From: Terriglobia bacterium
GTDB lineage: Bacteria; Acidobacteriota; Terriglobia; Bryobacterales; Bryobacteraceae
Direction of reading: 5' to 3'
NCBI GenBank assembly: GCA_021325235.1
Contig: JAJPHN010000025.1
Coordinates: forward strand, 434,001 to 498,000
DNA length: 64,000 bases
Made by a program: the position numbers and the translations under genes. Below, in pieces: positions 29,554-37,897 of this stretch (the first letter of the stretch is position 1; every line of letters begins with the position of its first letter). A model generated the notes under the pieces. That model ran no database searches, was not told where the DNA came from, and worked only from the letters and a program-made list of their open reading frames with translations.

Positions 29554-30807
29554 ATGCAGCTTCGCGTATTGGCGTTCGTACTCGCCGGCGGTAAGGGTAC
29601 CCGGCTTTATCCGCTCACCAAGGAGCGGGCGAAACCGGCCGTGCCGTTCGGCGGCCGCTACCGGATTGTCGATTTCGTGCTCAGCAATCTGGTGAATTCG
29701 GGAATTTACTCGATTTACGTACTCATCCAGTTCAAGAGCCAATCTCTGCTACAGCATTTGCGTGAGGGCTGGGAAGTGAGCGGGCTGCTTAAGAACAATT
29801 TCATCATCCCGGTGCCGGCGCAGATGCGTTCGGATAAAGAAGACTGGTACCTGGGGACGGCCGATGCCATTCATCAGAACATCAATCTCATCGAGCAGGC
29901 CGACCCGCATGTGGTGATCATCTTCGGCGCCGATCATATCTACCGGATGAATATCCGGCAGATGGTGGAGTTCCACGTCGAGAAGCGAGCGAATGTCACG
30001 GTAGCGGCGATTCCCGTTCACAAGCAATACGCGAGCGAGTTCGGCGTGATCGAGACGGCGCCCGATCACAGCATCATCGGCTTCCATGAAAAAAAGCATG
30101 ATGCGCCGACCATGCCCGACGATCCGGACCGGGTGTACGCGTCGATGGGCAATTATGCGTTCTCGACCGAAGTGCTGTTGCGCGAGCTGTATGCCGACAG
30201 CAAGAACGAAAACAGCTCGCACGATTTCGGAAAAGACATTTTGCCGTCGCTGATCGGGCGCACGGACATGTACGCCTACGATTTCAATACGAACGTGATT
30301 CCCGGCGATCCCATCGGGCAAAAGCAATACTGGCGCGATGTAGGGACGCTTGATGCCTATTACGAAGCGAGCATGGATCTGCGGCGTGTTTCGCCCGAGC
30401 TGAACTTATACAACCGGCAATGGCCGCTGCGAACGGCGAGTTACTACGATGCGCCGGCGAAGTTTGTGTTCGATGAGGCGGGACGGCGTGGCATGGCGGT
30501 GGATTCGATCATTGCGGGCAGCTCGATCGTTTCGGGCGGATTTGTGAAGTGCTCGGTGCTGGGACGCGGCGTGCGCGTGCATACAGGAGCGCACGTAGAA
30601 GAATCGGTCATCTTCGATAACTGCGATATAGGCCGGCATGCGAAAGTGCGGCGCGCGATTCTGGACAAGAATGTCAAGGTGCCGCCCGGAGCCGAAATTG
30701 GATACAATCTCGACGAAGATCGCAAGCGATATCACGTGAGCGAAAGCGGCATTGTGGTGATCGAGGGGCATCAGTCGACCGTCGATATCGCCACGGTGCA
30801 GATCTGA
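29554..30807 (+). CDS. glgC: Glucose-1-phosphate adenylyltransferase
   Basis: A 417-residue enzyme making ADP-glucose from ATP and glucose 1-phosphate, the first committed step of glycogen synthesis. The nucleotide loop LAGGKGTRLYPLTKERAKPA occurs near residues 9-28. FGADHIYRM and the glucose 1-phosphate-binding region FHEKK are visible, and the C-terminal left-handed beta-helix includes VSGGFVKCSVLGRG. A strong GGAGGA site precedes the ATG. No glycogen synthase or branching gene is adjacent. Confidence 0.95.
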   Translation: MQLRVLAFVLAGGKGTRLYPLTKERAKPAVPFGGRYRIVDFVLSNLVNSGIYSIYVLIQFKSQSLLQHLREGWEVSGLLKNNFIIPVPAQMRSDKEDWYLGTADAIHQNINLIEQADPHVVIIFGADHIYRMNIRQMVEFHVEKRANVTVAAIPVHKQYASEFGVIETAPDHSIIGFHEKKHDAPTMPDDPDRVYASMGNYAFSTEVLLRELYADSKNENSSHDFGKDILPSLIGRTDMYAYDFNTNVIPGDPIGQKQYWRDVGTLDAYYEASMDLRRVSPELNLYNRQWPLRTASYYDAPAKFVFDEAGRRGMAVDSIIAGSSIVSGGFVKCSVLGRGVRVHTGAHVEESVIFDNCDIGRHAKVRRAILDKNVKVPPGAEIGYNLDEDRKRYHVSESGIVVIEGHQSTVDIATVQI

Positions 30808-30826
30808 GACCGGGAAAGGAGCAGGC

Positions 30827-31441
30827 GTGCGGATTCTGAGAGGCGGAATTTTTCTGGTAGTGGCGGCGATAGCGTTCGCCCAGTCACCCGACGACGAACA
30901 TCGATTCACGGTGAGCAGTACGACTTTTGCGAACGACACGGTCATGCCGTTGAGCACGATTCACAACAACGTTGTGAACGGCGTGAACACCTGCACGGCA
31001 AACGGCGCTCCGGGCGGGAATCAATCGCCCGAGCTGTTCTGGAAAGGCGCGCCGCCGGGTACCCAGACCTTTGCCGTGGTGCTGTATGACACGACTGCGG
31101 CCTTTACGCACTGGGGCATTTATAACATTCCGGGGACAGCGACTGGGTTGCCTGAAAACGCCGGTGTAAGCGGAAGTAAGTACGGACCGCAGATTTTGAA
31201 CGACTTCGGGATTGGAAACGAGTACGATGGTCCGTGTCCTCCGGCTAATGTCGCTCCCGATACGCATCATTACGTCTTCACTGTTTACGCGCTGGACGTC
31301 AGTCTGAAGCTGCCATCGTCCGCGAATTTTCCGGCCAATGCCGAGACGCTTTATCATGCGCTGCTGCGGGCCGGACGGGAGCACCATATTTTGGCAAGCG
31401 CGAGTATCACCGGGCTCTACTCGTCCACTCCCAGTAAATAG
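30827..31441 (+). CDS. YbhB/YbcL-like (PEBP family) secreted protein
   Basis: A 204-residue protein from a GTG start with AAAGGA upstream. Residues 1-20 form a signal peptide (GIFLVVAAIAFAQ). The phosphatidylethanolamine-binding-protein fold is supported by SPELFWKGAPPGTQTFAVVLYD, the ligand-pocket THWGIYNIP and the HHYVFTVYALD strand. The family binds anionic ligands and has no settled bacterial role. It lies in the same direction after glgC with a 19-base gap. The following oxidoreductase begins 24 bases on. Confidence 0.87.
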   Translation: MRILRGGIFLVVAAIAFAQSPDDEHRFTVSSTTFANDTVMPLSTIHNNVVNGVNTCTANGAPGGNQSPELFWKGAPPGTQTFAVVLYDTTAAFTHWGIYNIPGTATGLPENAGVSGSKYGPQILNDFGIGNEYDGPCPPANVAPDTHHYVFTVYALDVSLKLPSSANFPANAETLYHALLRAGREHHILASASITGLYSSTPSK

Positions 31442-31465
31442 TGTTTGATTACATTGCGCAGCGGC

Positions 31466-32587
31466 ATGCATCGAATCAGCGTGCCGCAATCCGCACTGTT
31501 TCAACCACTGCGCATCCGCAATCTCGAGCTGGCAAATCGTGTTGTGATCGCGCCGATGTGCCAGTATTCCGCCGAGGATGGCTGCATGACGGACTGGCAT
31601 CTGATCCATCTCGGCCAGCTCGCGCTCTCGGGTGCGGGGCTGCTGACGATCGAAGCGACGGCGGTTCTTCCCGAAGGACGCATCACGTACGCTGACGTTG
31701 GTCTTTGGAACGATGAGACGGAAGCGGCCATCGCGCGCACGCTGAAAAGCGTCCGGCGGTGGTCGGAGATGCCGATTGCGATTCAACTGGCGCACGCGGG
31801 GCGCAAGGCATCGACCGATCTTCCATGGAAAGGCGGACGTCAATTTGCTCCCGGTGACCGGCACGGCTGGCAGGCGGTCGCACCATCCGCGATTCCTTTT
31901 TCCGACGGCGAAGTTGCTCCCGCCGCGCTCGACACGGACGGACTGAGAAGAGTTCGCGACGCCTTCGCTGCAGCGGCTGGTCGGGCAGCGCGACTGGGGC
32001 TTGATGCGGTTCAAATTCACGCCGCTCACGGTTATCTCCTGCACGAATTTCTGTCGCCGCTTTCAAATCAGCGCAAAGACGAATACGGCGGTTCGCTTGA
32101 AAACCGGATGCGCTTTCCGTTGGAGATTTTTGAAGCCGTCCGGAATGTCTTTCCGGCGGAGAAACTGGTATCGGTACGCGTATCCGCGACAGATTGGGTG
32201 CCGGGCGGCTGGGAAATCGAGCAGACGATTGCGTTCGCCCGAGAGCTCGAGAGGCGCGGCTGCGATGCGATCAATGTTTCAAGCGGCGGACTCTCGCCGG
32301 CGCAGCGTATTCCGATTGGGCCGAGCTATCAGGTGCCGCTGGCGCGTGCCGTGAAAGCGGCGGTGCGGATGCCGGTGGTTGCGGTCGGTCTGATCACCGG
32401 CTTTGAGCAGGCGGAAGCGATTGTCGGCACCGGCGATGCGGATCTGATCGCGCTTGCCCGAACCATTCTCTACAACCCGCGCTGGCCCTGGCACGCGGCG
32501 GCTGAATTAGGCGGCAAGGTACGTGCGCCGAAACAGTATCTTCGTTCTCAGCCGGGCCGGTTCAAGGACTTGTTTGAGAGCGAATGA
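31466..32587 (+). CDS. Old-yellow-enzyme family FMN oxidoreductase (YqjM/XenA type)
   Basis: A 373-residue flavin NAD(P)H oxidoreductase of the OYE family that reduces activated alkenes. ATG 31466 gives MHRISVPQSALFQPLRIRN; a TTG at 31445 would add seven residues. The YqjM-type N-terminus VVIAPMCQYSAEDG carries the Cys used by that subgroup. Flavin and substrate residues lie in QLAHAGRKAS and HAAHGYLLHEFLSPLSN, followed by NQRKDEYGGS. Full length. Its 3' end overlaps the 3' end of the convergent symporter gene by 26 bases. Confidence 0.92.
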   Translation: MHRISVPQSALFQPLRIRNLELANRVVIAPMCQYSAEDGCMTDWHLIHLGQLALSGAGLLTIEATAVLPEGRITYADVGLWNDETEAAIARTLKSVRRWSEMPIAIQLAHAGRKASTDLPWKGGRQFAPGDRHGWQAVAPSAIPFSDGEVAPAALDTDGLRRVRDAFAAAAGRAARLGLDAVQIHAAHGYLLHEFLSPLSNQRKDEYGGSLENRMRFPLEIFEAVRNVFPAEKLVSVRVSATDWVPGGWEIEQTIAFARELERRGCDAINVSSGGLSPAQRIPIGPSYQVPLARAVKAAVRMPVVAVGLITGFEQAEAIVGTGDADLIALARTILYNPRWPWHAAAELGGKVRAPKQYLRSQPGRFKDLFESE

Positions 32588-34253
32588 GAGCACCGGTGCG
32601 GGGACGCACACCGAGGGAACACAGTAGCCCTACCGCGACGACCACCAGGCAGCCGATCACGTTGTACCAGAGGAACGAGATGCTGGTGAACGCGGCGACC
32701 GCGAAGATCACCGCTTCGCCCGCGAGTACTCCGATGAAAGCGGCGGTGCCGCCGACCCATTTGCAGAAGAAGGCGAGCACGAACACGCCGAGCAGCCCGC
32801 CATAGAAGAGCGAACCGACGATATTGACCCGTTCGATGAGCGCACCGAAGCCGCGCGCGCCGAGTGCGGCAAAGGCCACCGCGTAAGCTCCCCAGAAGGT
32901 GGTGAAGAGGCGCGAGGCGATCAGGTAATGACGGTCCGGGCGGTTGCGGACGAGGAAGCGGCGGTAGATGTCGACTACGGAAACGGTTGCGAGCGAGTTG
33001 ATTTCGCCCGAAGTCGAGCCCATGGAGGCGGAGAAGATGACGCCGATCACGAGACCGACGAGCCCGATGGGCAGATACTGCTTCACGAACGAAAGGAAGA
33101 TGTAGTTGGTGTCGTCGTAATTGGAGGCGTGGTGTTCGCGAGCGACGAGTTTGAGCGCGGCCTGGCGAGTCTGGGAGAAAGAGGCCTGCGCGCGGCGGAA
33201 AGCGGCCGTTGAGCCGGGATCGCGGTGCTGGGCAAAATCGAAAGCAGCGGCACGGCGCGCTTCAAAGGCACGGTTGTAGTTGGCTTCGGCTTGTTTCCAT
33301 TCGGCCGTTTGCGCGAAATGCTCGGCCTCGCGGGGCTGAAACACCATGGGCTGCGGCACAAAGAGCGACAGCACAAACGCCATGGCGCCGATAAACAGGA
33401 TGAAGAGCTGCATGGGCACTTTCACGGTCGCGTTGAAGAGGAGGCTCAGACGGCTCTGCGCGACGGAACGGCCGGTGAGATAGCGCTGGACCTGGCTCTG
33501 ATCGCAGCCAAAATAAGCGAGCGCGAGGAAACAGCCGCCGATGAGCCCGCTCCAGAGGTTGTAACGATCGCTCAGATCCCAGCGCAGATCGACGATATTG
33601 AGCCGTCCGGCCGCACCGGCCAGATGCAGTGCATGGTTGAAGGAAATCTGCGCGGGCAGCGCGTGCAGGATCATGGTGAGGCTCACGACCAGCGCGATGA
33701 AGATCATGGTCATCTGCTGTACGTCGGCCCAGGTGAGAGCTTTGATCCCGCCGGTCGCGGTATAGAGTACGACGAGCGTGCCGATGATGACGGTGATGAG
33801 ACGATCGGACCAGCCGAGCACTCCAGCCAGCGCGACGGCGGGCGCATAGAGACCGATGCCGGCTGCGAGCCCGCGCTGTATGAGAAAGACCAGGCTGACG
33901 AGTGCGCGCGTTTTGGGATCGAAGCGATTTTCGAGGTATTCGTAGGCAGTGTAGACCTTGGCCCGATGGAAGATCGGCACGGCGGTTGCGGACAGGATGA
34001 CCATGGCGAGCGGCAGGCCGAAATAGAACTGAACGAAGCGCATGCCGTCGACAAAGCCCTGGCCTGTGGTGGAGATAAATGTGATGGCGCTGGCCTGAGT
34101 GGCGAGGATGGAAAGGCCCATGGCGTACCAGGGCATGCTCTTGCCGGCGAGCAGGTATTTGGTGACGGTGTTGCTGCCCCGCCCGCGATAGAGGCCATAG
34201 CTGACCAGCGAGATAAGCCAGGCAAAGAAGACCACCCAATCGAGCGGTCTCAT
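32562..34253 (-). CDS. Sodium:solute symporter (SSS family)
   Basis: A 563-residue membrane transporter with about 13 hydrophobic helices. The start LDWVVFFAWLISLVSYGLYRG and the KYLLAGKSMPWYAMGLSILATQAS segment are typical of the SSS family and its LeuT-like sodium site. A hydrophilic insert of about 80 residues (around 310-390, many Ala, Arg and Gln) lies between two helices. Substrate is unknown; sugars, amino acids and organic acids are all possible. It is the last gene of an operon with the 43-aa membrane protein and cutC. The start overlaps the cutC stop by four bases. Confidence 0.9.
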   Translation of the reverse strand: MRPLDWVVFFAWLISLVSYGLYRGRGSNTVTKYLLAGKSMPWYAMGLSILATQASAITFISTTGQGFVDGMRFVQFYFGLPLAMVILSATAVPIFHRAKVYTAYEYLENRFDPKTRALVSLVFLIQRGLAAGIGLYAPAVALAGVLGWSDRLITVIIGTLVVLYTATGGIKALTWADVQQMTMIFIALVVSLTMILHALPAQISFNHALHLAGAAGRLNIVDLRWDLSDRYNLWSGLIGGCFLALAYFGCDQSQVQRYLTGRSVAQSRLSLLFNATVKVPMQLFILFIGAMAFVLSLFVPQPMVFQPREAEHFAQTAEWKQAEANYNRAFEARRAAAFDFAQHRDPGSTAAFRRAQASFSQTRQAALKLVAREHHASNYDDTNYIFLSFVKQYLPIGLVGLVIGVIFSASMGSTSGEINSLATVSVVDIYRRFLVRNRPDRHYLIASRLFTTFWGAYAVAFAALGARGFGALIERVNIVGSLFYGGLLGVFVLAFFCKWVGGTAAFIGVLAGEAVIFAVAAFTSISFLWYNVIGCLVVVAVGLLCSLGVRPRTGALIRSQTSP

Positions 34254-34942
34254 TGCAGAATGTTTCGCAGGCGCTCGACCAGTCCGCGCTCGACGGTCCC
34301 GGCGACGGAATGCTGGGCGCGGGCAGCCCGGCCGACATGGATTTCGCGCAATTCAGGTGTTCGGGCGAGATCGCGAAGCACATCGCCCGACAAACCGGCG
34401 CCCACCATCAGCGAAATTTCGGGCGAGGCGGCACCTTGCAATGCGAGAAGACGCGCTTTACGCCGGCTCCAGTCGCCATGGCCGCCGCTGGTGAGGATGC
34501 GGTCGATCCGGGGGAAGCGCTTCAGCTCGGCCAGCGCGAGTTCGGCATTCGGAAGCTCTTCAAAAGCGCGGTGAAAGGTGAAGCGGCACTCGGGAGCACA
34601 GCGGAGCACGGATTCGAGCGCAGATTGGTCGATTGCGCCATCGCGAATGAAGCCGAGCACGATCCCATCCAGCGGCAGCTGGGCGAAATGGCTCGCTGCG
34701 CTCTGGAGCCGCTGCAATTCCTGGCCGTTCCGGACGGACATGGTGGCCGATTCACGCAGCATGACGCGCACCGGTATGCGTACGGCGTCGAGTACGGCGG
34801 AGACGACTTCGAAATCGGGTGTCAAACCGCCATGTGCCAGGTCGCGCACCAATTCCAGGCGATCGGCACCGCCCGCTTCGGCTTCGATAGCCTCGGCAGG
34901 CGAGGTAACAATCACCTCGAGCACTTTGCGCATGCAAGTCAA
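34250..34942 (-). CDS. cutC: CutC family protein
   Basis: A 230-residue TIM-barrel protein of the CutC family. The N-terminal LEVIVTSPAEAIEAEAGGADRLELV and GGLTPDFEVV are the family signatures. The family was linked to copper handling, but the biochemical function is not settled. ATG 34942 or 34933 may start it. It overlaps the symporter by four bases, so the two are coupled, which fits a role in use of the transported compound more than metal homeostasis. That link is inference. Confidence 0.9.
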   Translation of the reverse strand: MTCMRKVLEVIVTSPAEAIEAEAGGADRLELVRDLAHGGLTPDFEVVSAVLDAVRIPVRVMLRESATMSVRNGQELQRLQSAASHFAQLPLDGIVLGFIRDGAIDQSALESVLRCAPECRFTFHRAFEELPNAELALAELKRFPRIDRILTSGGHGDWSRRKARLLALQGAASPEISLMVGAGLSGDVLRDLARTPELREIHVGRAARAQHSVAGTVERGLVERLRNILQ

Positions 34943-34980
34943 GTATGTCAGGCGGGTGGAAACGGGAACGGGCTGGGAAG

Positions 34981-35112
34981 CTAGCTCCTGAAGGAGCGGG
35001 TGATCAGATAGAGAACGGCGATCAGGACAGCACAGTAGAGCAGGACGGCGGTATAGACGCGCTTCCAGGTCCGGAGAAACGGAGGCGGCTCGCTGTCGTG
35101 GTCAATTGTCAT
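34981..35112 (-). CDS. Small single-helix membrane protein (43 aa)
   Basis: A 43-residue reading frame starting ATG at 35112 and ending TAG. It begins MTIDHDSEPPPFLRTWKR, continues with one hydrophobic helix (about 19-37, TAVLLYCAVLIAVLYLI) and ends TRSFRS. The PPPF-x-x-W pattern before a single helix resembles small proteins I know next to sodium:solute symporters. It lies 38 bases upstream of cutC on the same strand, so it would be the first gene of that operon. No strong ribosome binding site is visible. It would be an accessory or stabilising subunit of the symporter. Confidence 0.6.
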   Translation of the reverse strand: MTIDHDSEPPPFLRTWKRVYTAVLLYCAVLIAVLYLITRSFRS

Positions 35113-35203
35113 GCCGTTCGGCAACTCGGAAACTATCGAGTGGCGTAGGATACAGAGTAAATACTAAAATACTGGATTCGGTCATTTCGGTTTAAGATTA
35201 TGA

Positions 35204-35242
35204 GCGCCCGGCGAAGTACGGACTCCGGGCGTCTTTTTATTT
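35204..35242 (+). terminator. Terminator-like hairpin just before the response regulator
   Basis: CGCCCGG (35205-35211) pairs with CCGGGCG (35225-35231) around a 13-base loop and is followed by TCTTTTTATTT. It ends only seven bases before the GTG start of the response regulator. No plus-strand gene precedes it within the 136 bases after the small membrane protein start, so it may end a leader transcript or small RNA. Confidence 0.7.
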
Positions 35243-35248
35243 ACGTGA

Positions 35249-36712
35249 GTGTGCACATTGGGAACATCCACTGAGTCTCGTCAGGCCGAGTCTCGTCAAG
35301 TTGGATCGCGGCAACCGGTTCATGTGTTGATCGTTGATGACGAGGAATCGCAGCGGGCGCCGCTGGCGTCGATGATCTCGGGCTGGGGTTTCCGGGTGGA
35401 AACCGCGGCGGACGGGCAGGAAGCCCTGGAAAAGCTCGGCGAGTTCCATGCAAACGTCATCGTTACGGATTTGATGATGCCGCGCATGGACGGTTTCGAG
35501 CTGATGAAACGGCTGGCGAGCAATGGCGGAATGCCGCCCTCGATTGTGCTGACGGCCTTCGGCAATATCGAAACGGCGATCCAGACGATTCACGATCTGG
35601 GCGCGTTCTGGTTTCTGGAGAAGCCGATACAACCGGCGGCGTTGCGCGTGCTGCTCGACCGGGCAGCCTCGCAAAGCCGCCTGGCGGAGGAAACGGAGCG
35701 GCTGCAGCGGCAACTGGCTAATTCGGGTGTGCTGGTCGACATGGTCGGCACCTCGCCGCAGATGCAGCAGGTTTTCCACACCATCCAGCAGGTCGCGCCG
35801 AGTAAAGCGGCTGTGCTGGTCACAGGCGAGAGCGGCACTGGCAAGGAACTGGTGGCGCGCGCGATTCACCAGCTGAGTCCGCGCCGGACGGGACCGTTTG
35901 TGGCCATCAACTGCGCGGCCATGCCCGAGACGCTGATGGAAAGCGAGCTCTTCGGGCATGAGAAAGGTGCCTTTACCGGGGCGCTCGAGCGGCGCGCCGG
36001 GTGTTTCGAATTAGCGCAACACGGGACGCTGCTGCTCGATGAACTGGCCGAGATGCCTTCGGGGACACAGGCGAAACTGCTGCGCGTGCTGGAAGACTCG
36101 CGCGTGCGGCGGCTGGGCGGCAAGAGCGAGATCTCGGTCGATGTACGGGTGATCGCGGCCACCAACCGCAACCTGGACGAAGCGCTGAAGAAAGGCGATC
36201 TGCGCGAAGATCTCTTCTACCGGCTGAACGTGTTCCAGATCCATCTGCCGCCGCTCCGTCAGCGTCTAAACGATCTGCCGATCCTGACCGAAACGCTGAT
36301 TGCGCATCTGAACCGGAAGCATGGCTCGAACGTGACGTTTGCCAGTCCGGAGGTGCTCGAAGCGTTCCGACGGCATAGCTGGCCCGGCAATGTCCGCGAA
36401 CTGCGGAACGTGCTCGAGCGGGCGGTGATCATGGCGGGCGAAGGCGCGATCCACATGGCGCATCTGCCGTATGATTTCGGCGCGGCGCCGGGGTCGCGTC
36501 CGGCGGCACAGGTTTTCGAGCCCGACGGCGTACGGTTGCCGGTAGGAACCACGGTGGGCGAAGCCGAGAAAGCGTTGATTCAACTGACGCTGCAGCATAC
36601 CAAGAACAACAAGACGCGGGCCGCCGAAATTCTGGGTATCAGCCTGAAGACGTTGTTCAACAAGCTGAAAGAGTACGGGGCGGCGGAGTCGGCCGAGACA
36701 GTAGTCGGTTAG
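35249..36712 (+). CDS. NtrC-family sigma-54-dependent response regulator
   Basis: A 487-residue two-component regulator. The receiver domain has the acidic pair DDEE and phospho-acceptor Asp74 in VTDLMMP, plus the conserved Lys of EKPIQP. The AAA+ domain has Walker A GESGTGKE (193-200), the sigma-54 contact loop GAFTGA (240-245) and GTLLLDELAEM. A Fis-type HTH (about 455-480, NNKTRAAEILGISLKTLFNKL) ends the protein. The GTG at 35249 has no ribosome binding site and begins with the repeated ESRQ; a later GTG at 35324 would start directly at MLIVDDE. No sensor kinase is adjacent. It directly precedes pstS. Confidence 0.93.
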   Translation: MCTLGTSTESRQAESRQVGSRQPVHVLIVDDEESQRAPLASMISGWGFRVETAADGQEALEKLGEFHANVIVTDLMMPRMDGFELMKRLASNGGMPPSIVLTAFGNIETAIQTIHDLGAFWFLEKPIQPAALRVLLDRAASQSRLAEETERLQRQLANSGVLVDMVGTSPQMQQVFHTIQQVAPSKAAVLVTGESGTGKELVARAIHQLSPRRTGPFVAINCAAMPETLMESELFGHEKGAFTGALERRAGCFELAQHGTLLLDELAEMPSGTQAKLLRVLEDSRVRRLGGKSEISVDVRVIAATNRNLDEALKKGDLREDLFYRLNVFQIHLPPLRQRLNDLPILTETLIAHLNRKHGSNVTFASPEVLEAFRRHSWPGNVRELRNVLERAVIMAGEGAIHMAHLPYDFGAAPGSRPAAQVFEPDGVRLPVGTTVGEAEKALIQLTLQHTKNNKTRAAEILGISLKTLFNKLKEYGAAESAETVVG

Positions 36713-36741
36713 GCTGGCGAGGGCGGTACGGAACGTGTTCG

Positions 36742-36770
36742 CTGTAACGCGTTCGTAATGCAACTGTCAT
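36742..36770 (+). promoter_or_regulatory. Pho-box-like array upstream of pstS
   Basis: Three heptamers lie 11 bases apart: CTGTAAC (36742), TCGTAAT (36753) and CTGTCAT (36764). The last matches the PhoB half-site exactly and the spacing is that of tandem PhoB binding. The array ends about 60 bases before the pstS start, consistent with phosphate-starvation control. Confidence 0.7.
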
Positions 36771-36831
36771 GCTGCGTTGATGACGGCGCGTCACTCTGGG
36801 AAGGCGCCATTGGCGCGCCTCCCATAAACAG

Positions 36832-37872
36832 ATGACCCTAACTCCCGCTTTTCGCAATGTCTTAAAAGCTACGATTCTGCCTTTCCTGGCCGCCGCGCTG
36901 CCGCTCGCTGCTCAGACCAGCCTGACGGGCGCGGGCGCGACTTTTCCGGCGCCGATTTACACCAAGTGGTTCGCGGAATACCAGTCCGTCGGAAACGTTC
37001 AGATTAACTATCAGGCAAACGGTTCGGGCGGGGGAATCAAGGCGATCACGGACGGCACGGTCGATTTCGGCGCGAGCGATATGCCGCTGACGGACGAACA
37101 GATCAAGACCTTCAAGGAGCGCAACGGCGGGACGAACATTCTGCTGTTCCCGACCGTGCTGGGGGCTGCGGTTCCCAGCTACAACGTGCCGGGCGTGACG
37201 GGCGATCTGAAGTTCACCGGGAAAGCGCTGGCGGGGATCTTCCTCGGAAGCATCAAGAAGTGGAACGATCCGGAGATTGCGAAGGCGAATCCGGGTGTGA
37301 AGCTGCCGGACGATAACATTGTCGTTGTGCATCGTTCCGACGGAAGCGGCACCACTTTTTGCTGGACCGATTATCTTTCGAAAGTGAGCCCGGAATGGAG
37401 TTCGAAAGTAGGCAAGAATACGTCCGTGAACTGGCCGGCGGGGCTGGGCGCGAAAGGTAATGACGGTGTAGCCGGTTTGATCAAGCAGCAGAAGGGCTCG
37501 ATCGGCTACGTGGAGCTGATTTACGCGGTGAAAAATCACCTGGCGTATGGCAGCGTGCAGAACAAGTCGGGGCAGTTTGTGAAGGCGGATCTGAAATCCG
37601 TAACGGCGGCCGCGGCTGCGGTGAAGACGATTCCGGCGGATTTCCGCGTTTCGATTACGGATCAGCCGGGCAGCGGGGTTTACCCGATTTCGACCTATAC
37701 GTGGCTGCTGGTTCCGGCGAAGATCTCCGATGCAGCCAAGCGGCAGGCGCTGACAGGGTTTTTGAAGTGGGCCATCACCAAGGGCCAGGACCTGGTGGAA
37801 CCGCTCGACTACGCGCGGCTGCCGCAGGCCGTCGTGGCGAAAGAGGAGAAGCAGATCGCGCTGATTCATTAG
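36832..37872 (+). CDS. pstS: Phosphate ABC transporter substrate-binding protein
   Basis: A 346-residue periplasmic phosphate receptor. The signal peptide ends near residue 28 (AAALPLAAQ). Phosphate-ligand segments are GAGATFPAPIYTKW, ANGSGGGIKAI with its Ser, GASDMPL and the HRSDGSGTTF loop. Length is usual. It opens the pst operon and follows the Pho-box-like array. It captures inorganic phosphate and passes it to PstC/PstA. Confidence 0.95.
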   Translation: MTLTPAFRNVLKATILPFLAAALPLAAQTSLTGAGATFPAPIYTKWFAEYQSVGNVQINYQANGSGGGIKAITDGTVDFGASDMPLTDEQIKTFKERNGGTNILLFPTVLGAAVPSYNVPGVTGDLKFTGKALAGIFLGSIKKWNDPEIAKANPGVKLPDDNIVVVHRSDGSGTTFCWTDYLSKVSPEWSSKVGKNTSVNWPAGLGAKGNDGVAGLIKQQKGSIGYVELIYAVKNHLAYGSVQNKSGQFVKADLKSVTAAAAAVKTIPADFRVSITDQPGSGVYPISTYTWLLVPAKISDAAKRQALTGFLKWAITKGQDLVEPLDYARLPQAVVAKEEKQIALIH

Positions 37873-37897
37873 CGCAGGGCCCGTTTTTCAAGGCTGA

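Noticed and set aside
33225-34574. Plus-strand frame opposite the symporter and cutC
   Set aside because: No homology features; the minus strand has both family genes with coupled overlap.
35265-35305. Repeated GAGTCTCGTCA in the response regulator 5' end
   Set aside because: Only two short copies, likely a small in-frame duplication and not an operator; it could also lie in untranslated leader if the later GTG is used.
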